A stretch of DNA of 64,000 nt, taken from assembly GCA_030686995.1 (NCBI GenBank), contig CM060697.1, positions 108,694,706-108,758,705 on the forward strand. The letters are read 5' to 3'. Origin of the DNA: Artemisia argyi (taxonomy: Eukaryota; Streptophyta; Magnoliopsida; Asterales; Asteraceae). Of the stretch, positions 34,252 to 46,436 are shown piece by piece. The notes below the pieces were generated by a model. It ran no database searches and was not told the origin of the DNA. It worked only from the letters and a program-made list of their open reading frames with translations. Made by a program: the position numbers and the translations under genes. Within the stretch, counting starts at the first letter, position 1. Each line of letters starts with the position of its first letter.

Positions 34252-35273
34252 CCTTTTTTTTATTATTATTATAAATTATTATTTGCTGAATAATAAGAAT
34301 AAGAATTGAAGTGAATCAAGAAGACGACGGTTTTGCCTTTGACCTTATTTCGTTTTACTTAAATCGCTTCTCTTTTTTAATTTGGGATAATGCGTGTTTG
34401 TTTTAAGTTGCGTACTTGTATGAATTAGGGTGTAGGGTGTGTTTGGATTGAGGGGTTTGGGAATAGGATTGAATTATGGTGTTTGGTTGGTTGATATGGG
34501 TTTTAAATATTACTATATATACTAAAACCCAAAATGTTGGGGTCTCGAAAAGCGTGACCTAAGGGTCGGGTGTCCAGTTTTGATTGGGTAATTTGGTGAT
34601 TAAATCTGTAATACACCCTCTGATTGGGTGTCAACCATTGAAAAAAGAGCCCATGTACTGTTCATCGTAAAACCCACCATCTTATTTGTTGTTATGGTGT
34701 TTAGGGATGTAATCACATGTTAATGACCCTCGAATTTAGTACTAAGCTAGAATGATACATCCAGAAAATTCTTGAATCATCGATTGATACTAACAAAACC
34801 CATGTAACCTCTGTTAAACCCTCTTCCCAAAGAAACACTCATCAGAGAGAAAAACGAAGGAACAGAATCAATCATGGTGGGTAAAGAAACAAGGCATCAA
34901 ATCATGCAGTATTTATTCATTGATCAATCCGAAGAAAAAAGAAGAAGATGGTGAGGAAAAAGAAGTTGAATAGGAACATGAATCTAACCCTAAACCTGAT
35001 TATGCTTTCAGTTGGAATGTGTGAAAACCGAACCATGACAACACAAATCGAAACTCCCGTCAATCAATTTTAAAAAAATCAGAGGTCATCATATTTTTGG
35101 TTGGTTTGTAATCGTGTTTAAGATTTTAGATAATTTAGTGTTGTAAGATAGTAACTTATTGGAACTTAATCGTGTTTTTGATTTCAGGATATAGTAGGCG
35201 AGAAGGGAGAAAATAAATAGGAAGACGCACTTCTCAGTGGCTATAAAATGGCAGCATACCACTCACGTGGTCG
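34252..35273. other. Upstream region of the RRM gene / intergenic
   Basis: Promoter region of the minus-strand RRM gene, followed by intergenic sequence with a GTGTTTGG-type MITE remnant near 34436-34500. No gene recognised. Confidence 0.4.
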
Positions 35274-35278
35274 AAAAT

Positions 35279-35402
35279 TGATGCGTGGGAATCGCAACAG
35301 GCTTTACCTCTCGAGGGATCTCGAGAAGCTTACAACCCCCACCAGGCAGTGTACCTGATCGTTGTAGTATAGTATAGTGACAAGTACCGGGGGATTGATC
35401 GT
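35279..35402 (-). repeat. Left LTR of the outer element, first part
   Basis: Matches 56658-56785 at the start of the right LTR up to ATTGATCGT, where the inner element interrupts it. The last five bases, ATCGT, are the inner TSD. Confidence 0.95.
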
Positions 35403-38400
35403 TGATTGGTCCCGAACCACCTAACTTATATTAACCAAATAATGGTCAACAAAGTCAAATAGCCTAGGCCAATACTCCGGGTAATATAAGGTATCACCAG
35501 GTCGTTAAGTCCCGTTGAAGTGTGAATTGTAACTTTAGCGTATTCGTGATCGGGTAATTATTCACAGAAAAAGGTTGTGATCAGAATTATTTGGAAATTA
35601 TTAACAAATATAGCTTAGGAAAGCTATGTGATTGATTACAGGAATTTAGATTACGGAGATTTGAGCTAAATCTGAAAACGTACGTTTTAATTAAAAAAAC
35701 GTATTCAGATGAATAAAACAAAAAGTACAACTGTAGGACTGGGAGGGTTAAAAGTGTAAAATTGGTATTTTTACAATCCTATTAATTAAAGAAAATTTTA
35801 AGAAAATTAAAAATTATTTTTACACTATTTAATTATTTATTATTAATTAATTACTAATTATCTATTTAATACTAATTAATTAATTAGAATTATTAAAAAT
35901 ACTAAAAAGACTTAGAAAATTAAGAAAAATTTTATAAACCTAATTAACCATTACAGGAATCCTAAAAAATTATAAAAAGTTAATTTTATGTATTTTTAAA
36001 CTAGTTAACTAATTATTATTCTATTTATTAATTAATATCTAATTAAACTATTTAAATTATGAAAACTATTAAATGAACAGTAAAAATTCTAGAAAATTTT
36101 ATAAAAATGTTTTAACTAAAATACAAGCTAGAAAAAATATAAAAACTAGGTTATACTATATAAAAACTAATTATGCTATTTAATTGATTAATATTAATTA
36201 AAACTAAATTAAAGTAAAATTAATTATAAATACCACTAAAAGACAAAATAAAAATCTGGAAAAATTTGTAAAATTATTTTAACCTAAAATATAATTTCTA
36301 AAAATATAAAAGTGATAAATTACTTAGAAATTAATTAAAAAGAAAATTAAATTGATAAATCCTATTAAATAGAAGCTATCACTATTTTTAAAATTGGTTT
36401 TTTGGATTTTTTCTTTTTCTAAACTAATAATAAACTAAAAACAACTAACTTTAACAAAAACACTTTTGTTTTAACCCAATGAATAAGCAATTTAAGTGCT
36501 TATCACACCCACAGTTGACTTTTGTTGACTGTGGAGTGTTTTTAGCTCAAATGGTGAGGTGTGGGGTCCACAATGGTCCAACTTGGTTTTTCTGAGTTCA
36601 ATGAACAATATTAAGCACTTTACAACCAACAAACAAGCATGAATAAGTCAAAAAGCTTCAATAAGCACTTGACAATATGATGACTGAAGCAGTTTTTGGG
36701 ACAAGCTTAAGGGCCAAAAATAGGTGGGGTCCACTGACTTAGGGGTCAAATAAATGGTTCAAAAACAATCCTTGGTAGGAGGGGGGTTGGGAGAACCAAC
36801 TTATGCTGTGTGGGACCCACTGGGTCAACCACAATAGACCACCAAAGTGTGGTGGTGAGCTGAGGTATCTGATGTGCAGGGCAGGGGTGTTGCCCTGCAG
36901 CCTACTTCAAGGGGCTGTGGGACCCACTAAACAAAATCCTAAAAATCTATGAAAATTCTCCAAAATCAACCAAGTGGTAGAGAGTAAGCATGCCAAAAAT
37001 CAGACCATAAAACCTTAAACCCAACAAGTTACAATCTTCCAAAATCTGCTCAAAATCCAATTTAGACTGCTTTTGACTTTTGAAGAGAATTGAACACTTT
37101 GACTTTTGTGAACTTCAATCTAATCCTAATGACTTATTATGTTGTTCTAAGCTGAAATGAAACTAAATTAAGCAATTCTAACTGATTATGCAACTAAAGA
37201 TGTGAATATGCTACTGAAAACTCCAACAGTGAACAAAGCAAAGAGATTAGAGTGAGTTTTGACTTTTTTCTGGAAAACCAACTGATTTTATGCTTTAAAT
37301 GTTCTAATAAAACTTAAATAGGGATGTTCCCACTAAATATAACCACTGAAACAAGGAAAATAGCAGCATAAGCCACTATGCCAAACACCCTAATCTCTAA
37401 CTGATTTTACGATTTATACTACAAATAAGAGATCTAAGCCAAACTACTTATGTAATATGATCAATTTAACTATTTGAAACCATAAAAAGCCAGATTATGC
37501 AGAGGATAAAGCTTATGCTCTATTATACCAAAAATTTGCAAGATAGCACAATTCAACCAGTGAATGCACAAACTTGAATCCAACCACTAAACATCAATGG
37601 CATGGCATCAGTCCAACTCTAATACAAAAAAAAAAATACAAGATCAACACAAAATTAAACAATTCTACAGTAGATTGCAATGGCTTAGAAAATTACTCAC
37701 AATAGGTCCAATGATCAGAAATGAAACCAAGGTCAGTAGAACACACCTACATGTCTCCCAAGAGACTCTAAACCAGGTCCATCCCAAATTTAACCTGCTC
37801 CAATGCAACTCTTCACTTTTCAATTATTATTATTTATTTTATTTTTTTTTCTTTTTATTATTTGATTGAACTGAGAATGCAAATGAGACTTTGAAATTTT
37901 GAAACAAGGCTTATATTAATACTGAAGGAAGTGCATTACAACTGCAAATTTGATTGCATAAAAAGTACATTACAAAATAAAATACATTGAAATTACTAAA
38001 AAAAAAAAAAAAACTAAACTATTCCACTGCATCCTTTTCTTTATATAGGGAAGAATTAGGGTTTTGGAAACCCTCTGAGTGCTTCCCACTTACATTCAGA
38101 ACCATAGGATGAAAGAGCTTTAATCTTGACCTTTGAATTTTCTTGGCGCCAAAACCACTTTGGAGTTTTCCTCTGATAACTTGATGCCAGAAGGGAAGGT
38201 TTGTTTGTTTGTGTTTGTTTGGTGCACAAGGGGGGAAAGAGATGGAGTGTGCAGGTGGTGAAGACTAGGGGTGATGATGGTGGTGTTTGGAGGGTAGCTG
38301 GTACTGGTGATGATGTGGAGGGTGGAGTTTGGAGTTGGGTTTGACCGAAGGTCAAAGATGGGTATTTTATCTTTTTTTTTTTTTTTTGCCGGATTAAAAT

Positions 38401-39199
38401 AGAAAGGGGGAGTGGGCTGGAAATGAGATGGGCTAGGGAGATTAGGGATGGGCTTGGTTTGTTATTGGATCAGATATGGTTTGGTTTTGGTTTAGTTTGT
38501 TTAATTTAGCAAAAACCACAAGGACCTAATTTGTAAATTGGCAAACTCTAAGGGGTGAAAATGGAAAACTGAAAATCCAAGGGGTATCATGCCAATATTC
38601 CAAAGTTAACACAAGGAACCTTTCTTGCCAATTCGAATTTCCAAAGGACCATAAATGTTAATTTCCAAAATTTAAAATCCCGAGGACCATTTTTGCCAAA
38701 TTTCCAAACTTGAGGGACCAATGTTGTAATTTCCTCAAACTCACACCAAAAGATCATTTTTGACAATTTTTGATTTTCCAAGGACCAAAAGTGATTTTCT
38801 TTCAAAATTATCCCACCAGGGACTGAATCTGTCAATTTCCAAAATTCCAGGGACCATTCTTGTCAATTTTGGATTTTAAGGGGTAAAAGTGTAATTTTCT
38901 CAAACTTTATCACCCAAGGACTTATTTTGATAATTTTTGACTTTTATTTGCCTTGGGTTGACTTTTCTTTCGTTTTAAACTTCCAGGGACTAGTTTTGCC
39001 AAATTTTGAAACTTGAGGGACTGAAACTGCCAATTATGCAAACTTTGTTCGTTTTTCATTTGTTTTCAAACATTTTGCATCTAAAACATATAAAACACAC
39101 TTTTGGGATAATTTGTGTATTTTGATGCGTTTTTGGGTGTTTTTGGATGTTTTGGCAGTCCAGATACGGTAAAAATGATGAGTGTTTGAGCACTCATCA
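35403..39199 (-). repeat. Inner element LTR (3' LTR in transcript sense)
   Basis: 3797 bp, paired with 46437-50225. A TATA box on the minus strand (CCCTATATAAA, about 38040-38050) splits it into a U3 of about 1.15 kb and a long R-U5. The U3 contains a degenerate array built on AGGGACCANTNTTGNCAATTT (38510-39020). Open frames in it, repeated in the other LTR, are not genes. Confidence 0.95.
38510..39020 (-). repeat. Degenerate ~35-bp repeat array in the U3 of the inner LTR
   Basis: About a dozen variants of AGGGACCATTTTTGCCAATTT, with spacers, between the LTR end and its TATA box. An identical array lies at 49540-50050 in the other LTR. Confidence 0.7.
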
Positions 39200-39235
39200 A
39201 TCCCCCACACTAAGCTATTGCTAGTCCCTAGCAAT
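39200..39235 (-). promoter_or_regulatory. Polypurine tract plus hairpin at the inner 3' LTR
   Basis: The plus strand reads TCCCCCACACTA (the PPT on the sense strand is TAGTGTGGGGGA), followed by stem ATTGCTA (39217-39223), loop GTCCC and stem TAGCAAT (39229-39235). The PPT primes plus-strand DNA synthesis; the hairpin role is unknown. Confidence 0.75.
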
Positions 39236-39267
39236 ATTTTGAGAAAAACTTGATGGATTTTAAACTT

Positions 39268-39625
39268 TTTACCAAAAGCCATCACTTCTGGAGTAGCCAG
39301 GTGTAAGAACTGTGGCACACCTGATAACCGTGTGATTTTGAGCAAACCACCAGCTGTTAACGGATTTGATAAGTCTTTACCAGGAGCCGTTTGCTCCTAG
39401 ACTAGCCAGCATCTTGATGGACCTAGTCAACATCTTGGTGAGCTGAATACCAATTATGGATTTTCCACTGCCTTTACCACAAGCCATAATCTTGTGGGCT
39501 AGCCAACTCATTTTGCTTATGAGGATGCGGGGGAGTTGAGGAACCATGCAATTTTTGGCAAACTGCCAGCCATCAACGGGTTTGAGATGTCTTTACCAAG
39601 AGCCGTTTGCTCCTGGACTAGCCAA
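39268..39625 (-). repeat. Four hairpin-forming repeats in the Athila 3' region
   Basis: Each copy reads TTTACC-stem-loop-stem-TAGCCA. The 7-nt arms are at 39272-39291, 39380-39400, 39477-39497 and 39596-39616. Arm sequences differ (CCACAAG/CTTGTGG versus CCAGGAG/CTCCTAG, for instance) while pairing is mostly kept. Confidence 0.75.
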
Positions 39626-39755
39626 TCCCTTTGTCATTTAGACTTTGGCGGACTGATAACCACAAAAATTTTGGAATAAAGTGAAAAATTTTGAAAAATT
39701 TTGGCCTAAAATGGGGGTATTTGAAAGTATTTTGCGATAAAATTCGCTAGAATTT

Positions 39756-39809
39756 CCCCCCCCCCCCCCCCCCCCCCACACTTAGAAATGAATATTGTCC
39801 TCAATATTC
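39756..39809 (-). promoter_or_regulatory. Internal polypurine-like tract (22 C) plus hairpin
   Basis: A run of 22 C (39756-39777) followed by ACACTTAG resembles the terminal PPT on the sense strand. A perfect 8-bp hairpin follows (GAATATTG, loop TCCT, CAATATTC; 39790-39809). A third PPT-like TCCCCCACACTA lies at 39997-40008. Confidence 0.7.
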
Positions 39810-39921
39810 GAAGTCCCGGCTATTATGCCGAATCTAAGAACGTAAAAAGATAATATTCGAAGCTAACTGTGGAATTTTGTTTTGCATTTTTCACTTTATT
39901 TATCTGTACATACAATCACAC

Positions 39922-39947
39922 TTTTTTTTTTTTTTTTTTTTTTTTTT
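39922..39947 (+). repeat. Poly-T run (26 nt)
   Basis: Homopolymer between the pol stop codon and the internal PPT-like tract. Confidence 0.95.
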
Positions 39948-40107
39948 GAACTTATATACATATATACATTTTTCAAATAGCGGGGGGTTGGCCATTCCCC
40001 CACACTAGGGTGGTAGAAAGTAGAAAGAAGTCAGAAATACGGGTGAAAACCCGTATATGTTGCTAATTTTTGTTCACTGAGTCACTAGCTTGACTCGATC
40101 CCCGAAT

Positions 40108-43100
40108 TCAATTGTCCTTGGGGAAAGTTTGGAGATCCGGGACGACCATGGATGGTACGTCCTCTCCAAAGTAGTGCTTTAGACGATGTCCATTCACTTT
40201 GAAGTTAGGGCCGTCATTTTGTGATAACTCGACGGTGCCATAAGGATAAACCTTAACGATAGTGAATGGACCAGTCCATCGGGTTTTGAGCTTTCCCGAG
40301 AAGATCTTGAGTCTAGAGTTGAAAAGAAGGACTCGATCACCAACATTAAAAATGCGGTTTTTGATCTTGGAGTCATGAATTTTCTTTGTCTTTTCTTTAT
40401 AGATCAAAGAGTTCTCGTAAGCTTGATCACGAAGTTCATTTAATTCATTGAGTTGAACTTTCCTATGATCACCCGCAGTTTTGAGGTCGAAATTGGCATG
40501 CTTGAGAGCCCAATAGGCTTTATGCTCAAGCTCGATCGGAAGATGGCACGCTTTCCCGTACACAAGTTTATAAGGCGTACACCCAATGGGTGTTTTATAC
40601 GCCGTACGGAAAGCCCAAAGTGCATCATCTAATTTATCCGACCAAGATGCACGATTTTCCCCAACGGTTCTTTCCAATATTCTCTTTATGCCTCGATTGG
40701 AAACTTCTACTTGTCCACTTGTTTGAGGGTGGTACGCAGTAGAAAGACGGTGAGTTACACCATATTTTTGCATGACTTTATCAAATTTGTCATTACAAAA
40801 ATGCGTACCACGATCACTAATTATAGCACGTGGAGTTCCAAATCGAGCAAAGAGAGCTTTCAAAAACTTCACAACTACTCGGGCATCATTTGTGGGTAAA
40901 GCTTTTGCTTCGACCCATTTTGACAAATAGTCAACTGCCACGAGTATATACTTGTTTCCATGAGATGACGGAAATGGCCCCATAAAGTCAATGCCCCAAA
41001 CGTCAAATATTTCACAAACTTGAATTGCATTTTGTGGCATTTCATTCTTTTGTGAAATATTCCCGTGACGTTGACAAGCGTCACAGGATTTGACCAATTC
41101 TTGGGCATCCTTGTAAATCGTGGGCCAAAAGAAACCGGAATCAAACACCTTTTTGGCGGTGTAATTTGGATTGTGGTGGCCCCCCGTGGGACCAGCATGG
41201 CAAGCCTTTAAGATTTCAGCGGCTTCTTGACCATATACACACCGCCGGATGACTTGATCCGCACAGATTTTGAACAAGTAGGGGTCGTCCCAAAAGTAAT
41301 GTTTGACATCTTTGAAAAATTTATTTTTTGTTGGGACGACATCCCTTTCACAATGAAGTTACCCGCAAGATAGTTTGCAAAGTCGGCAAACCATGGGGTA
41401 ATCGAGTCTCCACGAAATGAAACCGCATCGAGGGTTTCGAGAGGAAATGTTTCATTTATTTCCTTTTTCTCGAAAGCATTTTGGTAAGGGTTTTCAAGAC
41501 GGGAGAGATGATCAGCAGCTAGGTTCTCAGCTCCTTTTTTATCACGAATAATGATATCAAATTCCTGAAGGAGGAGAACCCAACGAAGAAGTCTCGGCTT
41601 TGCATCTTGTTTTGCAAAAAGGTACTTCAAAGCCGAGTGATCCGTATACACTATGCTTTTTGTCAAGATCAAATATGACCGGAATTTCTCAAAGGCATAC
41701 ACCACAGCTAATAATTCTTTTTCAGTGGTGGTGTAATAACTTTGAGCCTCGGTCATAGTTTTGCTGGCATAGTGTATAGGCTGAAAGTGTTTAGACCTGC
41801 GTTGCCCCAAGACTGCCCCTATAGCATAATCGCTAGCATCACACATAAGTTCAAAGGGCAAGTCCCAATCGGGGGCAACAAGAATAGGTGCCTCGGTAAG
41901 CCTTTTCTTTAATGTTTCAAAGGCTTCGATGCACTCGGGGGAGAAGATAAAAGGAGCATCCTTTTCGAGGAGATGGGTCATAGGCCGGGCGATTTTAGAA
42001 AAATCTTGAATAAACCTACGGTAAAAACCGGCGTGACCCAAAAAGCTCCTAACACCTTTCACAGTCGTGGGATGAGGCAATTTTGCAATGACGTTCACTT
42101 TGGCACGATCAACCTCAATCCCGTTTTTTGAAATTTTATGGCCGAGGACAATGCCCTCTTTGACCATAAAGTGACTCTTCTCCCAATTTAGACACAACTT
42201 TGTGTCTTCACAACGTTTTAGCATATTGTCTAAATGGGAGAGGCATGTTTGAAACGAATCCCCAATGACCGAAAAATCGTCCATGAAGACCTCCATAGTT
42301 TTTCCGATCATGTCGGAAAAAATGGCCATCATACATCTTTGAAACGTGCCCGGAGCATTACATAAGCCAAATGGCATACGTTTATATGCGAAAGTTCCAT
42401 AGGGGCACGTGAAAGTGGTCTTTTCTTGGTCTTGCGGGTCAATGGGAATCTGAAAGTAACCCGAGAAACTATCGAGGAAGCAATAATACTCATTCCCCGC
42501 TAATCTCTCGAGCATCTGATCCATAAAGGGCAGAGGAAAATGATCTTTGCGGGTGGCGTCATTTAACTTGCGATAGTCAATACAGACACGCAAACCCGTA
42601 ACCAAACGAGTGGGAATTAACTCATTTTCCTCATTTGTGACAACGGTAATGCCACCCTTTTTTGGAACACAATGAATTGGGCTGACCCAAGGACTGTCCG
42701 AGATAGGGTAAATCAATCCGGCATCAAGAAGTTTTAAAACCTCTTGTTTGATAACCTCGTGAATTTTTGGATTCACCCTTCTTTGTTGTTGGACTGCAGG
42801 TTTGAAGTCGTCCTCCATTAAAATTTTATGAGTACAGAATTCAGGGTCAATGCCCTTGATGTCGGAGAGACGCCAAGCAATTGCTTGTTTATGAGACTTC
42901 AAAACCTTTATGAGAGCGGCCTTTTCCTCATCACTTAAGTCTTTGGCAATTATGACGGGTAATTTATCATCACCCTCCAGAAATGCATATTCAAGATGAG
43001 GCGGCAAGTCCTTAAGTTCAACCTCAGGGAAGTCATCAGTTTTCTCAACATTTTTTACCTCCTCTTTATGAAGTTGTTGTGGTAGAACAGGAAGAGGGGA

Positions 43101-45887
43101 GGGATCTTCGTTTAACAATTTTTCAAGCATGAGAATATCCCTCTCGAGGTCGATCTCTTGGTTATCAACTCCATCGGGAATTGAATCACTTTTGAGAAAC
43201 GCCTCCATTTCTTCTAAGATGAAGTCACTTCCCTCAAACGGAGTGAGGGAAGGAGAAGAATTGGCTATGATGGGGTGAGAAGACTGAGTGAGGTTTTCAC
43301 TCGAAGAATCATCAATGAAACCTAAAATCTCTTGAGCATACTCCTCAGCAGCAACATCGATGACATCAATTTGATTCACCGACTCACAATCATAATTGGA
43401 GGAGTATCTCGAAGTTTGATTTAGGTTGAAGGTTATGGCTTCCGTTCCAACACGTAATGTGATCTCATGCTCAAATACATCGATAAGAGCGCGCCCAGTT
43501 CTCAAGAATCCCCGCCCAAGAATGAGAGGGACCCTTGAATCGGCATCAAAGTCAACAATCACAAAATCTGCCGGAAAATGGAACTTCCCCACTTTAACGA
43601 ATACGTCCTCGGCAATGCCAATGGGACGAGAAATCGAACGATCGGCAAGCTCTAAAGTCATGCACGTGGGGGTAAGTTCGGGAAGAGAGAGTTTCTTCCA
43701 CACAGAATATGGCATTAGGTTAATGCTAGCACCTAGATCGGCCAGGGCGAAGCAATCAACCATACCCGGGAAAGTACAAGGAATGAGGAATTTCCCGGGA
43801 TCTCCAAGCTTTTCAGGAAGCTTTTTCAAAAGAACCGCAGAGCAGTTCTCATTCAGAGGAGTTCTTGCCATCTCAAATAATTTTTCTTTATTACTCAACA
43901 GATTTTTGATTGTTGATGCAAACTTGGGCATCAAGAGAATAGCATCCGCGAAGCTGATATCAAAATGTAAATCTTGGAAGATTTGGAAAAATTTATCCAT
44001 TTGGTGATTAGCTTTTTCACGGAGCTTTTGTTCACTGAGACGTGATGGATAGGGAATAGAAGTTTTGGATTTAGGGCTGTCCACTGGAGTTTCTGGTGGT
44101 TCAAAGACAACTCCAGGCTTACATCTGGTTTCAGGAATAACTTGAGGTTGGACGTGTGCTGTACTTCGTGGGCTAGGATTTTGCACTTTGTCCTTTGTCA
44201 CCTCAGGTTCACGATTCACTACCTTTGGAGGAGAAGAAGAGGTAGTAGGAATCGCGGGTTCATCATATGAAGCACCACTTCGTGTTGTGATCGCCTTAGC
44301 ATCGCCCCTCAGGTTAGCGATCGTGTTGCTCGGTAAGGTAGTACCTGAGCCCGAGGGTCGATCATTTAAAGACTTCTTGATGTCAGAAATCTGGCTGACC
44401 AGCAACTTGTTCAACTCTTCTTGGGACTTCATGAATTGTTTCAACAACTCGTCAGATGAAGGCCCGGTTGGAACAATGGCTTGATTCGGGTTAGGAATGT
44501 TTGGAGCTCGATTGTTCGGATTGGGACCTTGATTTTGAAAATTACCCTGATTAGGGTTGTTGTTTCCATGAAAATATCCCTGATTGAAATTACCCTGACC
44601 TTGGTTCCGATTAAAGTTTCCTTGATTTTGTTGTTGGAAACCTTGATTTTGGAATCCTTGGTTTTGATTGTGAAAACCGTGGCCCTGATTGAAGTTACTT
44701 TGGTTTTGATAACCTTGGTTAGCTCTATTTTGATTTTGGCCACGGTTTTGGACATTTTGGTTTTGATTAAAACCAGGAGGTCCAGGATAATGATGTTGAG
44801 GACGATAGCTAGGGTCCATAGGAGGGCGATATTGATTGCCTCCTTGATTTTGGGACCCCGCTAAAGCATGAGCTTCGTATGGAGTACCATCAGTAGCTGT
44901 GCAATTGTAGTAGGCATGCGGCCCACCACAAGTTACACAGACTTCCACTTTTTTAACCTCAGCAGGTGGAGGATGTTGTGGAAATGAGACTTTCTTTGTT
45001 TGGGCGAGAACCAAAGCTTGGATCGCTTCAGTGAGCTTGTCAATCTTAGCATCCGTGCTAGATTGACTCACAGAAGATGAAGTGGAAGGACCCGCATTAA
45101 TTTGGGAAACAATCGGTTTGCTTTGTGTAGAGCGGACCTTAGACTTGTTTTCTATGATTTGCAAAGCTTCTTTTGTGGTTTTACTCAAAAAGTTGCCTCC
45201 CGCGGAGGCATTGAGTGAGTCCTGATCAGCTTGGCTCACGCCATTGTAAAACGTATCGAGTTGCATCAACTCAGAGAAACCATGATGTGGACACTTGCGA
45301 AGTAATTCTTTGAAACGATCCCACGCTTCACCAAAAGATTCATCGTATTTTTGAGTGAACTTGGTGATTTCGTTCTTAAGACTCGTAGTCTTGGAAGGTG
45401 GGAAGAATTCATTCACAAACTTTTTGACAAGATCTTCCCAAGTCTCAATAGATCGTGGAGGTTGTTTTTCAAGCCAAATCCGGGCTTGTCCCTCCAATGA
45501 GAATGGGAAGAGAAGAAGTTTTATTGCTTCACATGGGACATTTTTGTACTTGATGGTCGATGTGATTTTATTGAACCATCGAATATGAGCATGAGGATCG
45601 TCCCTCTCAAAACCGTAGAATTGACTCGAGGTCACAAGATTGAGTAACCCGGTTTTGAGCTCAAAACTATCAGCCACGATGGCTGGGACAATAATGGCAT
45701 CTCCGTAACCCTCGATGGGTGCTTGGAGAAGTTCACACATGGGACGGTCTTCCGCCATGGTGACAGTGGGTGTGGCAACAGTACGGATCTCAGATCCGAC
45801 TGTTGGTGCTGAACGTCGACGAGGTCTTCTAGGTTTTCGTACAAGCTCACGTAATGGGCTAGTAGACCTAGAAGAACGAGTGCGCAA
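40108..45887 (-). pseudogene. Athila-type gag-pol polyprotein, one frameshift before integrase
   Basis: A long frame (45887-41208, 1559 aa) holds gag (about residues 70-250), a C317-x2-C-x3-H-x4-C zinc knuckle, an N/Q/G-rich linker (about 345-480), protease with A-D-L-G-A-S (D717), reverse transcriptase with F-M-D-D (D1203, D1204) and RNase H with C-D-A-S-D (D1350). Integrase continues in another frame (41277-40108) with a zinc region (H27/H35, C65, C68) and catalytic D97, D155 and E191. The protein products assemble particles and then copy and integrate the element. The two frames meet at an A-run on the sense strand (plus-strand T run 41324-41329). A single-base loss there explains the break; ~1926 codons would otherwise be continuous. 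All catalytic residues seen are intact. The shift could also be a sequencing error. Confidence 0.95.
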
Positions 45888-46436
45888 GCACTAAAAACTC
45901 ACTCAAAACAAAATCGAGGCAAAACGACAGTGAACTTAAACCAATAATCACAAGTGAGTGGCTTCTTTAGAAAAGGTACACCACACACAAGGATACAAAG
46001 GCAAGTTTTAATCTTTTTGGTTTGGGAACTTATTTGTTCACACCCCCAGTTGGAAGGTGTTCTGTCTTGGTTTGCGACGGTTTATTTTTATGTAGAATTA
46101 TTATTCACAAGAAAAAGACGAATGTTTTTGTGTTTTTGTGTATGGGCTTAAAAACTTTTGGAGAATATTTTTGGTATCGTCTAGTTCACCAAAATCGTTT
46201 TTCTTTAAGAATCACCTTAAAAGAAAACCGAATCAGAAAACGTTACGATCTGTTTTGTTGTTTTTAATTTTTTTGGTGTTTCAACACTTTAGGAAAAGTG
46301 TTAATGACTTTTTTGTATTTTGATTATGAAAATATACACAAGTGGTGGTATTTATACAGTGAGTGAGGTGAGATAACACTAATCTCAAATAACGCTATAG
46401 AAACGCGCACACTTCCCCGGCAGCGGCGCCAAATTT
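45888..46436 (-). promoter_or_regulatory. Leader and primer-binding site of the inner element
   Basis: The sense strand after the LTR reads AAATTTGGCGCCGCTGCCG (46418-46436 region), containing the tRNA-Asp-type PBS. About 0.5 kb of leader precedes the gag ATG at 45887. No splice sites or upstream genes recognised. Confidence 0.85.

Noticed and set aside
37597..37869. Plus-strand ORF repeated at 48609-48899
   Set aside because: LTR sequence antisense to the element; chance open frame.
38056..38355. 99-aa minus-strand ORF, also present at 49122-49385
   Set aside because: It lies in the U3 of the Athila LTR upstream of the TATA box. Its conservation simply reflects the young age of the two LTRs.
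39200..40107. Env-like ORF expected in some Athila elements
   Set aside because: Only ~0.9 kb lies between pol and the LTR and no frame there codes for a transmembrane protein.
40194..41198. Additional minus- and plus-strand ORFs in the integrase region
   Set aside because: Alternative frames of the integrase coding sequence.
43426..44864. Three plus-strand ORFs of 98-193 aa
   Set aside because: Shadows of the gag-pol frame on the opposite strand; repetitive V/L/I-rich translation of the N/Q/G-rich linker.
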